The notes beneath the pieces were generated by a model. That model searched no databases and was not told the origin of the DNA. It was given only the letters and a program-made list of their open reading frames with translations. Shown here piece by piece: positions 23,189 to 34,505 of a stretch of 64,000 bases of DNA. Where the stretch lies: positions 13,171,355 through 13,235,354 of the forward strand of contig NC_069104.1 in the NCBI RefSeq assembly GCF_947172395.1, read 5' to 3'. This DNA comes from Bicyclus anynana. Taxonomy: Eukaryota > Arthropoda > Insecta > Lepidoptera > Nymphalidae. Position numbers and translations under genes: made by a program. How positions within the stretch are numbered: the stretch's first letter is position 1; each line of letters begins with the position of its first letter.

Positions 23189-23453
23189 CATCATCGTCAC
23201 CATTCGACCCATATTCGGCTCACTGTTGAGCACGAGTCTTCTCTCAGAATGAGAGGGGTTAGGTCAATAGTCCACCACGCTGGCCCAATGCAGGTTTCCT
23301 CACGGTGTTTCTCCTTCACCGTTTGAAAAATTCGATATTTTATTTCTTAAAATGCAAACACCTGACAAGTTTGAGGTACATGCCCTGAACCGAATTCGAA
23401 CCTACGCTTTCCAAATCGAATGCAGAGGTAATATCCACTGTACTATCACGGCG
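23189..23453 (-). mobile_element. SINE-B with internal deletion
   Basis: The reverse of SINE-B from CCCATATTCGGCTCACTGTT to CACTGTACTATCACGGC. The segment normally lying between GCCCAATG and CAGGTTTCCTCACG is missing (about 50 bp). Confidence 0.8.
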
Positions 23454-23924
23454 GTTTTTTATGACTACCTTTCCCTGATTACATTGTTTTTTGTTTTATA
23501 AAAAACTTCAATGTCTCATCTAAACTGCTAAATTAAAGGAACCTCACAGTAAGGGTCCCAACAAATTATAAATACATTTCTAATACAGGAACTTATAAAT
23601 CTACAAAGAAATTATCTTACAAAGGGACATTAAGGAAATTTTACGATTCAATAAAACAGTTCTGTTTAACAAATAGTAACATTAAAGTGGCTGCTACGGA
23701 CAGGCAGACAGACCAACAATATGGTAATTATTCTAAATCAAATTAACTGTTAACTGATTCACACTTTGTTAAAACATTAATCGTTAAACGCCTACAGTTA
23801 GACGTAAAAGGAGGTTACACTTTGCGTTTTACTCAGGGTTGTGCAATGAAAGTACAATAAAAATAGAAACTCTGTCTGGATTTATCGATTTATTTAATGA
23901 CATGAAAAAAATCTAAAACCTGCA

Positions 23925-24074
23925 GGGCTATTCTGTAATAGTGTTTTGTGTAACTCGGAGGTGTGAGTTTCGAATTCACCTCTCTCTCTCTTTTTATCTG
24001 ACACGATACTAAAGAAAGAGAATTATAGAGGTGAATTTCGCAAAATTATACAAAACGTCGTTACAGAATAGCCT
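23925..24074. mobile_element. MITE-like element, two long inverted arms
   Basis: The left end GGCTATTCTGTAATAGTG and right end TTACAGAATAGCC are inverted, and the similarity continues inward (TTTTGTGTAA / TATACAAAA; GAATTCACCTC / GAGGTGAATT), so the ~150-bp element is nearly a fold-back hairpin around a CTCTCTCTCT run. No coding capacity. The target duplication is not clear, so the superfamily is left open. Confidence 0.65.
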
Positions 24075-24249
24075 CCCTAAGAGCTTTTTGAAATTCGGAG
24101 AATAGGTACATAAAGAAATATATTTGAAATCAAGTTGTAACGAACGCTCTGAAATCAGGAAAAATGATTTTAATACCAATCATCACTATCTTTGCAGTTT
24201 TGTGCGACTCGCCATGAATATCACATCACATACACAAAGTTTAAGCAGT

Positions 24250-24420
24250 TTTATCATCATGGAAATCCACTGCTGTATTTATGCCTCTTGCATGGACTTC
24301 CACTCACCACGGTACCGCCAGCATCCAGTGGCTCCCTGCAACCCGCTGGATGTAATCGTTCCACCTAATGGGGGTTGACAAACACTGCATTTTCCGGTTC
24401 GGGGTCGCTACCCCAGCAGT
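24250..24420 (-). mobile_element. LINE-R C-terminal fragment
   Basis: The plus strand reads CTCTTGCATGGACTTCCACT, GCCAGCATCCAGTGGCTCCC, TGCAACCCGCTGGATGTAAT and CTGCATTTTCCGGTTCGGGG, the reverse of the LINE-R C-terminus. The terminal GAT repeat is lost. Confidence 0.7.
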
Positions 24421-24678
24421 ACTGTTTTTAACCAAGGACTGTTTTTAAGGTTCCGAACGTACGTAGTAAAAAAATGGAACCCTTATAATATCTTGTAAAG
24501 CCTGATTCTGTGATGTAGGTATAGAATTCTGGTACGACATTCTTCACAAAACTTTCATGTGCCAGCCCTGCGTTACGCAGTCTATGGTCATCGTCTTTAA
24601 TCTACGGAGGGACATTGACAGAACAGCGATCGGAAACCAAACCTGCCCCCGCGTTAACAAGATCAGATAGCGACGCGC

Positions 24679-24722
24679 TAACTGACTGACGACTGACTGA
24701 CGACTGACTGACTGACTGACGA
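24679..24722 (+). repeat. GACT tandem repeat
   Basis: Runs of GACTGACTGAC and CGACTGACTGAC make an imperfect tetranucleotide microsatellite. There are no unique spacers, so it is not a CRISPR array. Confidence 0.85.
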
Positions 24723-24886
24723 GATTGCGCTATTTGAATGGAACCAGTCATTGATGTGAGATTTGTTTGTAACTAGCTTTTACGTTCGCAATTTATGTCT
24801 CAAATAGAAATTAGACACTTATTTGTTTTCGTCTGTATTTTTGCTACTTTTTCTTTACTAGTTTTAGTTTCGTATTCTATTCTATT

Positions 24887-25030
24887 GTCTCGTTAATCAA
24901 GTGGTAAGAATGTGTCTTCGGATCATGAGATCCTTGGTTCGAGTCCAAGGTCTGGCTATGAAATACCTATTGAGCTTTTCTTAATTGTCAGAAATTGTCA
25001 GTAAAATTGCCATCCCGGAGTTGTTTATGT
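24887..25030 (+). mobile_element. SINE-C, 5' half
   Basis: TGTCTCGTTAATCAAGTGGT, CTTGGTTCGAGTCCAAGGTC (B box), GGCTATGAAATACCTATTGA, GTAAAATTGCCATCCCGGAG. Truncated at the 3' side. Confidence 0.65.
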
Positions 25031-25090
25031 TACAATAGGAAACTTCGTCCCAATAAAATCATTTTACCTGTAAAAGTATGTCTTTATTTA

Positions 25091-25265
25091 TCTATACTAA
25101 TATTAGGTATAAAGCTGAAGAGTTTGTTTGTTTGCTTGAACGCGCTAGTCTCAGAAACTACAGGTCAGATATGGAAAATTCTTTCAGTGTTAGATAAGCC
25201 CATTTATTGAGGAAGGCTATAGGCTATTTTTTATACCATATTCCCACGGGAGAAGTAACGGTAAA
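25091..25265 (+). mobile_element. Helitron-like type I, 3'-degraded
   Basis: TCTATACTAATATTAGGTAT then AAGCTGAAGAGTTTGTTTG, TTCTTTCAGTGTTAGATAAG, ATATTCCCACGGGAGAAGTA. The CTAG end is not preserved. Confidence 0.7.
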
Positions 25266-26814
25266 GCATGAGAATGATGTCTGCTGAAAAATAATGTAAT
25301 TTGAATGAATATGTAGTTATTTCGCACTTGTTATCAGGTGTGTAAAGTGCTAATTTCGGCACGCTGGTAATATCGTGGATATGTTAAATGATAATTTTAT
25401 TGTTTTATTATCATGTATTTGCGACCTTGTTCACATCCATTTTTTTCTACGAGTAACAGGTAAATCTATTAAGCGTGGTTTGGGAAGTAATATGAACTTA
25501 TCACCATGCCATTTTGAAGATATGCATATTATGATTATAGTGTAGAAAATATGTCTGAACCTATCTAACCAAACTCGAACCTTGACTTTTTGGAAATCGA
25601 ACCTTGGACTCCTGTGCCCAAAGCATTATCTACTGCGCCAGAGCGTCCACTCCGTTCATACATAGGCGACGTCAACAAAACACAAAAGTCCACTTTCCAA
25701 GCCCACGTGACGTCCATTGAGCTATGAATAGTTCAACACAAATAGTTACGGCCAATTGCCAACTGACTAACCGCTCCGTCACGTAACCGCCCGAACGGCC
25801 GACTTCGTATCAATAATTTGATAAGTGGACTATTTATAAACTATTGCAGACTATTTATGAATACATTAAATGCGGTTACGATGCAGAAAAATCGCTCCGC
25901 AGTTTTACTCGCATAGTTCTCGTTCGTGGGAAAACAGATCTATGACACTCTCAAATAACCTGACTTTCTATTGGTAAAAGAATTTTCAAAATTGTAGTAG
26001 TAGGAGATGGTCTAAGTTGTTCTTCAACCGTCGCGTCGCTTCAACTCTTTAATATATAGAATATATCGCTGTTAGGTTTTTGGTGTAATTACAGGCATAT
26101 GAAACTTGCATGTATGATTAGCAGTAAAAGATCTTTATGCTATTCGACAGATTTTCTCTTAATCGGAGTCTAAACTAATCTATTTCAAGTCTGATATATT
26201 TTTTCTGTTTATGTTTTCCTTTTCGGTTATTTTTGGATGGCAGAATCTACTGAGAAAAGTCGACAACTTTAGCAGTTGATTATTGTTTAAGATTTGACTT
26301 CGTTTATAAGCTAGCGATTATTAAGTTTAATAAATTAACTACTGAACAGATTATGACGAAACTTCACAGTAATAAAGCTACTACATCAGATTAGACATAG
26401 CAAACATTATAATTCACATACCGAGAGCGTAACCGCGGGTGTTCGCTAGTTAATCATGCAGCACCGACCGCTCGCTGCTTTGAATTCATTGCTTCTCGTG
26501 ATAATTTCTTTAAATTACAAGAATTGCATAAGCACGAGTAATATACCAGTTGCTCAAACGACCTGTCAAGTCTCTACTTATTGATTTTTAATGCAAATCA
26601 AACATCGATAAAGCAAAATTGACAAGTGCAGCCATATCGAAATGATATAGGTCTCAAGCTATTTTTTATAGGAACTCTTGAGTTCCATTGTTATTTATTA
26701 CAAATGTCTTTGTGCATAGTAGCTAGAGGACTTGAAATACGATGAATAATACTAATATAGGTTCTTAATTTTGAACAATTTAAAAAGATTTTAATGTATA
26801 CACAAAGTCCATCA
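25266..26814. other. No gene; repeat remnants
   Basis: A tRNA-like minus-strand SINE head is visible at about 25,590-25,655 (ATCTACTGCGCCAGAGCGTC). A degraded minus-strand Helitron-like piece lies at about 25,880-26,060 (CTATTGGTAAAAGAATTTTC). The remainder is AT-rich with nothing recognised. Confidence 0.45.
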
Positions 26815-26911
26815 CAAAGACGGCTTAGGATCGTGATTTTTGAAAGTCCCTACAAAAGGTCTATGTCCTGCAGTGGACGTCCATCGGCTGATATGATGAT
26901 GATGATGATGA
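26815..26911 (+). mobile_element. LINE-R 3' end with GAT tail
   Basis: GGCTTAGGATCGTGATTTTT, GAAAGTCCCTACAAAAGGTC, TATGTCCTGCAGTGGACGTC and CATCGGCTGATATGATGATG, nearly identical to the 13.1 kb copy. Only ~95 bp are retained. Confidence 0.75.
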
Positions 26912-27270
26912 CTTTGCTATCTGCTAAAATGATTCACTACTGGTCCTTTTAGGAGGATTTTGACCCTCCACTCTGCCAGTAATTAGCAAACAGTTCCCGT
27001 GACGTAATAGTTAGTCAAAGCTCAAGTTAAAGTTAACTCACCAATCAATCAAAGTTTCCGCGTATTCAAATAACGATTAATACGCATTGCGGTCGTCAAA
27101 GATGATGTAAGGCGCTGATTGTGGTCTACCCTCAATTGCACTCACTACCGGGTATATACAGTTATACACCGTGACATTCCGTTTAGTGTTTATTATGTCG
27201 CGGCAACATCAGGCTTGTTAATGTTGTCTAAATTCTTGTCTAGCTTGCGTCTAAATTATCACGGGGTTTA

Positions 27271-27591
27271 GGGTGCTTTTCCACCAGAGATGTGCTACGC
27301 CACGTTGCTATGGATGCGTTTGATATCCACCAATCATATTAATTGCAGAACATAGCGTAGCACTGGTGGAAATGAATTCAAATAAGATATGTTTTTTTAT
27401 ATGGAAGGATGCGTGCTATGGATGTGTGCTATGGATGCCTGCTATGGACCATCGTGAGTGAGTAGCTAGCTCGAACTACGCATCTTTCTCGCACATCTAC
27501 ATAGCTTAGTATTGGTGGAAACGGTCACATATTTTCGTAGCGTAGAATTCACAGCATAGCTGCATAGCACATCTGTGGTGGAAAAGCACCC
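27271..27591. mobile_element. MITE with TTA target duplication (PIF/Harbinger-like)
   Basis: The ends are inverted repeats beginning GGGTGCTTTTCCACCA, with the right end reading ...GGTGGAAAAGCACCC. Similarity extends about 26 bp with one mismatch. TTA flanks both sides (27,268-27,270 and 27,592-27,594), fitting the TWA duplication known for PIF/Harbinger elements. The interior repeats GTGCTATGGATG and related units and also holds an inner pair reading AGCACTGGTGGAAA / AGTATTGGTGGAAA. Non-coding, 321 bp. Confidence 0.75.
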
Positions 27592-27667
27592 TTAGTGTCC
27601 TCAGTCAACGATTTCAGTCTTAATTAATTATTTTATTAGAGGTATAACAATCTCCACAAATTTAAAA

Positions 27668-27990
27668 TCCCTCAGCTAGCTGTGAAGAGCTGTAGGAGTC
27701 TCTCCGAAGAACAAAATCCGGAACGTGGAAATCTGTAGGAGAACGAAATTAAATTAGCAGACTGAAGTGGCAGTGGGAGGGCCATATCTGTCGTAGAACA
27801 GATGGCCGCTGAGGCAGACGTGTTCTGGAGTGATACCGTGTACCAGCAAGCGCAGTGTAGGAAGCCACCCAGCTAGATGGTCCGACGACATTAAGGAGGG
27901 AAGGTAGCGGGAAATCCTTGGGTTGGATGAGCTCGTGTGTGGTGGACGGATACAGGCTGTTGATAACAACCTCACTGACTCAATTGGGAA
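27668..27990 (+). mobile_element. LINE C-terminal fragment, second RTE-like family
   Basis: The plus strand encodes, with frameshifts and stops, WQWEGHICRRTDGR, GRRVLE, then LDGPTTL and GKSLGWM. The W-GH-RR-DGRW and VLEW series is the C-terminal domain of RTE-like LINEs. It diverges from the other LINE-R fragments and has no GAT tail, so it is probably a separate, older family. Confidence 0.65.
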
Positions 27991-29495
27991 TGTTGACTTA
28001 AAGTCTGCTATAGCCAGACATACCTTAGTTTAAAAGTTTGTCTGCCCATGCTGGTAAGTACTTACGGTAGCTGATTATATTCGACGATAGTGGCTTAATT
28101 AAAAGGATCATTACCCTCAAACATCCAATTATAAAATGTATTTGTTTCATATTTTCTGCGGCATAATCTATAATAAAGAAAAGAAATCTCGTCTGTCTCA
28201 TGATTGCTTGTAATTAATACCAGCGAAATTTGAAAATCTCCTTCCAAAGATATCGGTTACTACGGCACGTGGGAGCGTGAAGCAATGAGATGACGCGCCA
28301 CAATTTGAGAAGTTCTCAATGATGTCTAACTCAATGTTTGCACTTCGCGTGAGTGACGGACACCGTCACAAATTGGCCGGAATGTGTGCAGTGTCACTTG
28401 ACGAGAGTGTGAGTGTTTACGGAAACGCTGACGTAGCACATTTTAGTGTTCACGTACTGAGAAAAATAAGCTAATTAAATGAGCTACTTAGTTGTCTATT
28501 CTATTATACTTCTTATTTATTCTTTTTCTATTTTCTATTTTAGCAGACTCAGAAGTGGTTTACAAAAATAAGAAAAGCAATGTCTATTAATTAATCAAAC
28601 AAATAATTTATATGCTAGAATGTGGTACATGTTTTGATCTTAAAATTAACATAAATTGTCGAACAAAAGGTAATTCACAACATTTGTGAGGACAACTTAA
28701 ATAACGGTTCAAACTGTAACCAAAATAAGACCTGAGAATGGCAGAGAGTGACCTTAAGTGAAGTCACGCACTTGTGAACGCTGTGTGTAGGGTTAAAGCA
28801 GCCTTTGACAGATATATTTAACACTCCCCTTTTCCACTCAAGTCACTCTCCCCGCCTATCCCAAGTAACCCATAAAGAATTACACAACAAGAAATGTGGA
28901 CGGCTTGAACGGTACGAGCACACTGAAGTACGACAAGCGCATTATATTGCAAGTTGTTCCCGCCAACCGACCGGTACCCCTCTCTAAATCCCTACTCTTT
29001 ACAAAACAAGTCACGCCACTCTTTACGACATAAGTCGCGCCACCTAGCGTCGGCACGACCCAACAAGAGAAGGAAGGACGTGATATCCGTTCCGGACTAC
29101 TATTTCCAACACTATATTCTTTGTACTTACGTAAGGAGCTTGCAAATGTAAAGAGTTTGCAAATTATTACTTACTACGGGTGCAGCCTACGTAAAATAGA
29201 TACCGTATACTTATACTTAGTAATGGTGCAGCTTACTGTGCCGTTTAGAAGCAACACTATCTTACTTATGGAGCTTGTATACAACATGGTGTCGACTGCA
29301 AGCGTAACAATGTCTGGTTTGCTACGTATTTAACGTATAGCGGTCCAGAAATGTTTTCTCAATTCAGTTTTGAAATTCGGATAAAATCGTTTTATAATTT
29401 ATGCATTTTTATTCTATGGTTTAACAAAAGAGTGTGTAAATTAATTGTACTTCTTGTGTGAAGATGAATGACATAATTGTCTCCAACCACCTTTG
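27991..29495. other. No recognised gene
   Basis: About 28,260-28,450 is slightly GC-richer than its surroundings. Overlapping short frames at 28,805-29,333 (TACTTACGTAAGGAGCTTGC, CAGCCTACGTAAAATAGATA) match no domain I know. Confidence 0.4.
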
Positions 29496-29660
29496 TCTAT
29501 ACTAATATTATAAAGAGGTAAAGATTGTGAGGTTGTAGAGGTAATCTCTGGATCTACTGAACCAAATTTGAAAATTATGCCACGTTATTTGCGAGTGTCA
29601 TACGCTATATTCACATATTCTCACAGGAATTGAAACTAGGCGGGTGAAACCGCGGGCTAG
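29496..29660 (+). mobile_element. Helitron-like type III, full ends
   Basis: TCTATACTAATATTATAAAG to CGCGGGCTAG before T. Internal GTAATCTCTGGATCTACTGA and TTTGCGAGTGTCATACGCTA match the 37.9 kb copy. About 165 bp, non-coding. Confidence 0.75.
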
Positions 29661-31366
29661 TCAATTAAAAAATCATCAATTGTAATAAGCTTGATCTAAT
29701 AAATGTGTTTTAACACATTGATTTAAACTTATACATTCAGGTCAGGTGCATAACTGTCTAGGCGTTCATGTAATAGAAGAGTACCCAAACCTGTGAGAGA
29801 TTACCTTAGAAGACCTATCTATGACAAGAGCTGACAACTTTCATCTTTTCGAAAATAACGTAGATCGTCTGGTCACAGTTCTTTAATAATACGAAAAATT
29901 CTTCTCTCTTCCTGTTTGATAAAACCATACGGAACCCGAAACGGAAACAGTTTTCAATCGGTAATGAACGTCATCTTGCATTCAAATAAACAAATTCAAA
30001 TGAATTCGTTTGAATGGATGCGATAATTTATTGCGGAGGAATTCGGCTACGTTTCCAGATGCTTCGGACGGTTAGGGCCGGTTCACACTTCACTATTTTA
30101 TTTTTTATTGAGTGGCAAGTTAACCCTTGACTGCGATCCACCTCATATTAAGTAACGATGCAGTCAAATTACCACCTTCTGGAAAATAAAATATAATCAC
30201 GATACAGATTTTTACCTCTTATACAACATGATTGAACAGTTAAATTTATCAAAATCAACTCAGATATTTATGAGCCCTAGGATACCAAAATTCATAGCTT
30301 TTTTCCGTTGTAAGTAAAGAAAAATCAATATAAATGAACATTTCTAAAAATGAAGGATGTCCGTTTAAAATAATATATTTAAATTAAAGGTTGATATTAT
30401 TATTAGTAACAGTACCTAATCAAACAACAGATCATATTTATAAGTGGTCATAAAACATGGCGAAGACTCGGTTTGCACACCTGAGACCTCAATGAGTAAT
30501 TGAATTAATTGACTCTATCGCTTAGTGTATCTTTTATGTTAACCATGTACGTAAAAAGAGTTATAGGTTTTATGTATCTTTCCAAAGTTATCAAATTCAA
30601 CTTTCGGAATATTACTGTCTTATTTCGTTTTGTAGGTACAGAGTGGAATCTTAGGTATGTGGTTGGCTTCTTACTCGCATCTGATTTGTTACTTCGTAAT
30701 GTTCATAATATTATGGGTATAAAAGTTCGCTATTATGAGTGGACGTTTCTTACAGGTAAAGTACTTAGAGAATCCTCATAAAATTTTGTACTAATTACTA
30801 TATTAGTACTATAAAACACTTGGACACAAATAATAATCGAAAAGTCCAGGCATCTCTTCTCGTTGATCAGGTTAATTTAGAACTTCGTAGTTTTGAAATG
30901 AATTTAAGTTTAGTTTGACACTACCGTTATCACCATGTTCATAAAGATTTACCATAAAGCCTCCTAATGCCACGTAGAAACTAGTATCTCTCTAATTTAG
31001 CTCGTCACCATTTTAGATGGATAGCAGAAACGCCTCGTGTATATTTTCCTTAACAGTAACCCATATCTCAAGCCCATCAGACACAAAACCCATCGTATAA
31101 AGGGCTATACACTCAATTAAGGTGATATTCACACAGCTAATATATAGGTCAACGCATTATGTTTTCCGATGTGACAATATACGACTACTTAAGATAGCAT
31201 ACTTCAAATAACGACTTCAAATTATCGGATTCTTGTGTCGTTTACACATATGTGTGTTACTGTTTATACTGATTTGTTTACGAATTTGTGATAAACTATT
31301 TGGTAAGTTTTTCCTTGTATACTGAATGTTGGCCACGGTGATTTACCTTTAGATGTAAACTCGTAT
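29661..31366. other. No gene; SINE-A tail remnant
   Basis: At 30,114-30,165 the plus strand reads AAGTTAACCCTTGACTGCGA, the reverse of the SINE-A tail. GGGCCGGTTCACACTT at 30,075 has an inverted counterpart (GGGTGAACCGGCCC) only 8 kb away at 38.19 kb, so the two do not define one element. The 90-codon frame at 30,509-30,781 lacks any recognisable domain. Confidence 0.45.
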
Positions 31367-31690
31367 CATCATCATCATCATTATCAGCCGATGGACGTCC
31401 ACTGCTGGATATAGGCCTTCTGCATAGAGTTCCAAACGCCAGCATCCAGAAGCTCCCTGCAACTCGCTTGATTTCTTCGGTCCACCTACTGGGGGGTCGA
31501 CCAAAACTGCGCTTTCTGATGAGGGGTCGCCATTCCAGCACCTCAACGTCCATCGGCTCTTCGAACTATGTGGCTCACTTTAACTTCGCGACTCGCTGAG
31601 CTATGTCAGTGACTTTGGTTCGTCTGCGGATCTCCTCATTTCTGATTCGATCACGCAGGTAAAGCCCGCTCCATCGCCCGCTGAGTGACT
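31367..31690 (-). mobile_element. LINE-R C-terminal fragment with ATC tail
   Basis: The best-preserved LINE-R coding piece. The minus strand reads VLEWRPLIRKRSFGRPPSRW then TEEIKRVAG and ends in the GAT repeat (plus strand 31,367-31,385 is ATC). The frame shifts in the middle. Confidence 0.8.
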
Positions 31691-32128
31691 TTGAGCCTAT
31701 ATTGACTTGACAACTCGTATACTTAAATATTTTAGTGCAAGTGACTTACGTTTCGGGCAGCTAAGGATTTCTATTTTCATATTTTTTTTTAGATAAACTT
31801 TTACCAGTTATATTTTCTATACCTAACCCTGGACCTTTTGATTCGTTGAACACTTCACCAAAGTACCGTAGACAGTTAAAGTGAAGTAACCGGTAAATAA
31901 AACGACCCATTTAATTAGTGTTTGACGTGTTCGCACCATGGCGCGGTTATTTAGCGCTACAGAGATGTGTAATGTAACTGATAGCGTTCTACCGGTCACA
32001 TGCCGGTGCTGGGAAACATCCTATAAACATTTACGTGTAGACTCCGCGCCACGAAAAAAGTCCCGCGGCTAAAACCTTAACTGAAATAGACAGCGCCATA
32101 TACAAATGACAATAAGACTGCCATTACC

Positions 32129-32427
32129 CTCAGACCAATTATTGTATAGGATCTGCCTCGCTAGACGTAACTTTTCTGTCTAAGTATATGATCAACGATC
32201 TAATGCGATTTTAAAAACTGTCTCTATAGTATCGATGTTAAATAGTTGTAATCGTGTTCGTCGGTTAAAGAGCTTGAATTGTGTAAAAAACGGGCAAAAA
32301 CTTCTAGTTTAGTATAAGATATACACCAAATCTAAGCTCGTTTTCTTCAGAAAATGACAGACTTCGTCTCATGACTTTTTGTTCGTGACTATGAGTGCGA
32401 TACAGGTCCTTCTATAATTGGTCTGAG
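32129..32427. mobile_element. MITE with perfect 8-bp target duplication (hAT-like)
   Basis: The terminal inverted repeats begin CTCAGACCAATTAT (32,129) and are mirrored at the right end as ATAATTGGTCTGAG (to 32,427). CCATTACC directly flanks both ends (32,121-32,128 and 32,428-32,435). 8-bp duplications are made by hAT and P-type transposases. At 299 bp and without coding capacity it is non-autonomous. Superfamily is inferred from duplication length only. Confidence 0.8.
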
Positions 32428-32869
32428 CCATTACCAAATGACAATGAGCGCCATTAAGACATAAGCGTCGCGTCTACGGGACTTGATTCGTAGTGCGGAG
32501 TATAGGGGCTACATTAGTAAGTAATAAATATAAGTCCTTGACTGAAGCCTATCACCCCACCAGACCAATATCGGTTTAGAAAATTGATCCGAGCTGTAAT
32601 CAGGACCTTTCTATTGAAGACCAAAGGTGACCAAAGCTTTATCAACTGCGAGAGGTCATTTACAAGTTTCGGTAGGCAATTAAAATATAGCATCACAGCG
32701 GGCAGTGAAGAATGGCGTTAGGCTTGAATTCTATAGTCTTCCTTTTGTGCAATGTATCATGTATTAGCATGAATTAGCATGAATTCACGCTGATAACAGA
32801 TTTATGCTCTAATGCGACGATTTAGGGGCATTTTATAAGATGATTCACCGAATACTGAGTATACGTGGA

Positions 32870-33188
32870 TCGTAATCATAATCATTATCAACCTCTTAAT
32901 CGGCTCACTGCTGAGCACGAGTCTCCTCTAAGAATGAAAGGGGTTAGGCCAGTAGTCCACCGCGCTGGCCCAATGCGGATTGGCAGACTTCACACTCGCA
33001 GAGAATTAAGAAAATTCTCAGGTATGCAGTTTCCTCACGACGTTTTTCCTTCACCGTTTGAGACATGTGATATTTAATTTCTTAAAATGCACACAACTGA
33101 AAAGTTGGAGGTGCATGCCTCGGACCGGATTCGAACCCATATCCTCCGGAATCGCAGGCAGAGGTCACATCCACTGGGCTATCACGGC
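32870..33188 (-). mobile_element. SINE-B, full length
   Basis: Reverse of SINE-B from the ATC-rich tail (AATCATAATCATTATCAACC) through CAATGCGGATTGGCAGACTT and CACACAACTGAAAAGTTGGA to the head TGGGCTATCACGGC. B box GGATTCGAACCC on the plus strand. Confidence 0.88.
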
Positions 33189-33296
33189 TAGAAAGTGATT
33201 ATACAACTCAACAATACACATTGGACGTAAAATTCTGAAAAGCGTGGAAAGCGAGATAAGAGCGCGGTCAGTGACCCCGTGACGTTGATAACGGAA

Positions 33297-33434
33297 TTAG
33301 CCAGCAATTAGGAAGCCGTGTTTGTGGGCGAGTTTTTTCGGCAAAGTTTTGGCAGCCGCGGCGGCGACGGATTTAGCCGCCCAGTGCGCTTTGATGTGTC
33401 TTCCACTTCCCGTCACAGGAGCGTTGGGCTCCAT
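33297..33434 (-). CDS. Small GC-rich open frame, unrecognised
   Basis: An ATG at 33,434 opens a 45-residue frame ending at TAA 33,297. It begins MEPNAPVTGSGRHIKAHWAA and ends LAHKHGFLIAG, with a KSVAAAAAKTLPKK stretch between. It is GC-richer than its flanks and matches no repeat in the window. The ending faintly recalls the HKHGF segment of proprotein convertase prodomains, but spacing differs, no splice donor follows, and a 45-residue product is not expected. Could be a decayed exon, a retroposed piece or chance. Confidence 0.15.
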   Translation of the reverse strand: MEPNAPVTGSGRHIKAHWAAKSVAAAAAKTLPKKLAHKHGFLIAG

Positions 33435-33587
33435 GCTTCGTCTAGGAATCTTTACACTGGATCGTATGCATGTAAGCCAATGTGTTAAAAACATTTACTT
33501 AGTCGAGGTTACTACAATTGATAAATTCCCTAATGATATCAAATGCTTCTTTTTGTAAAAAGAAACTCTAGTCTATTCTCTGTTCAC

Positions 33588-33772
33588 ACCAACAAGTTGG
33601 TTCAGCGTGATCGATTATTAGCCTAACACCTCTTATTCTGTAAGGAGACTCGTGCTCAACAGTGATCAGTACATGTTAATGCATCGGAGCATCGTGGTGG
33701 GTCTAAGCTCCATATCCACTTTCCTATAAAGAGTTAAGACTGGCTTTGTAGTGTGTCGTTTTGGGTGAATTA
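33588..33772 (+). repeat. SINE-B tail followed by SINE-C tail
   Basis: 33,588-33,678 (ATTATTAGCCTAACACCTCT, GAGACTCGTGCTCAACAGTG) is the end of SINE-B. 33,683-33,772 (GAGCATCGTGGTGGGTCTAA, GCTCCATATCCACTTTCCTA) is the end of SINE-C. Both lack heads. Confidence 0.65.
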
Positions 33773-34204
33773 AAACACTTAAAGGTTTTCAGAGTTCACT
33801 CACCCATTAGTTATCAGGACACACATGATACTAAACTTAGGTATTCAGTCGCGATGAGTTGCGGGAGCTATAAACTGTCACTTTATTGATTTCTATATTG
33901 CTTTGATTGCTTTGCTGACAATAAAACGTTTTAAAAACTGACTATTTCTGATAAGAAATCATCTTGGGAACTGCTACTTATTGAAACCGGATTTAAATTT
34001 AATTTAATAACAGCATTACGAGTTGTAAATCTTCATTCTTAATTTTAAAAAATTCGTATTTATTTTAAAAAATAAATAGGGCCTGCGATCGTAGAAAGAG
34101 AATCGACACCACTTGGCTACAGGGGCTGGTATGTTTTAGATGTCGACTGAACAAACAGAAGATTTTAACGCCAGCCATACATGATCAACGGATCACGGAT
34201 TTTT

Positions 34205-34283
34205 GACGGCTCCCGTGTAGGCGGCGTAGGGGTGTGCGCGTTAGATTTACAAGACGGAAGTCCTGGGTTCTATCCCCAGTAGA
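34205..34283 (+). repeat. SINE-A head fragment
   Basis: GACGGCTCCCGTGTAGGCGG, TTAGATTTACAAGACGGAAG, TCCTGGGTTCTATCCCC correspond to the tRNA-like head of SINE-A with damaged A and B boxes. It stops where a SINE-B fragment begins. Confidence 0.65.
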
Positions 34284-34285
34284 AT

Positions 34286-34505
34286 ATCCGATAGTCCATC
34301 ACGCTGGCCCAATGCGGATTGGCAGACTTTACACGGTTTCCTCACGATGTTTTTGCTTCACTGTTTGAGACACGTAATATTAAATTTCTTAAAATGCACA
34401 CAACTGAAAAGTTGGAGGTGCACGCCCCGGACCGGATTCGAACCCACACCCTCCGATTCCGGAGAAAATTGGTTTTAGTCCGGGGCAGACGTCATATCCA
34501 TATTT
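34286..34505 (-). mobile_element. SINE-B, partial
   Basis: ATAGTCCATCACGCTGGCCC, CACGATGTTTTTGCTTCACT, GCACACAACTGAAAAGTTGG, CCGGATTCGAACCCACACCC are reversed SINE-B. The segment after CTTTACACG is internally deleted, and the head end is disrupted by GGAGAAAATTGGTTTTAG. Confidence 0.75.

Noticed and set aside
24679..24722. Regular short repeats that could suggest a CRISPR array.
   Set aside because: A contiguous GACT microsatellite without spacers, in a eukaryotic genome.
28740..29335. Overlapping plus-strand frames that might form a gene or LTR remnant.
   Set aside because: No domain, no consistent frame, no LTR pair and no splice pattern I can support.
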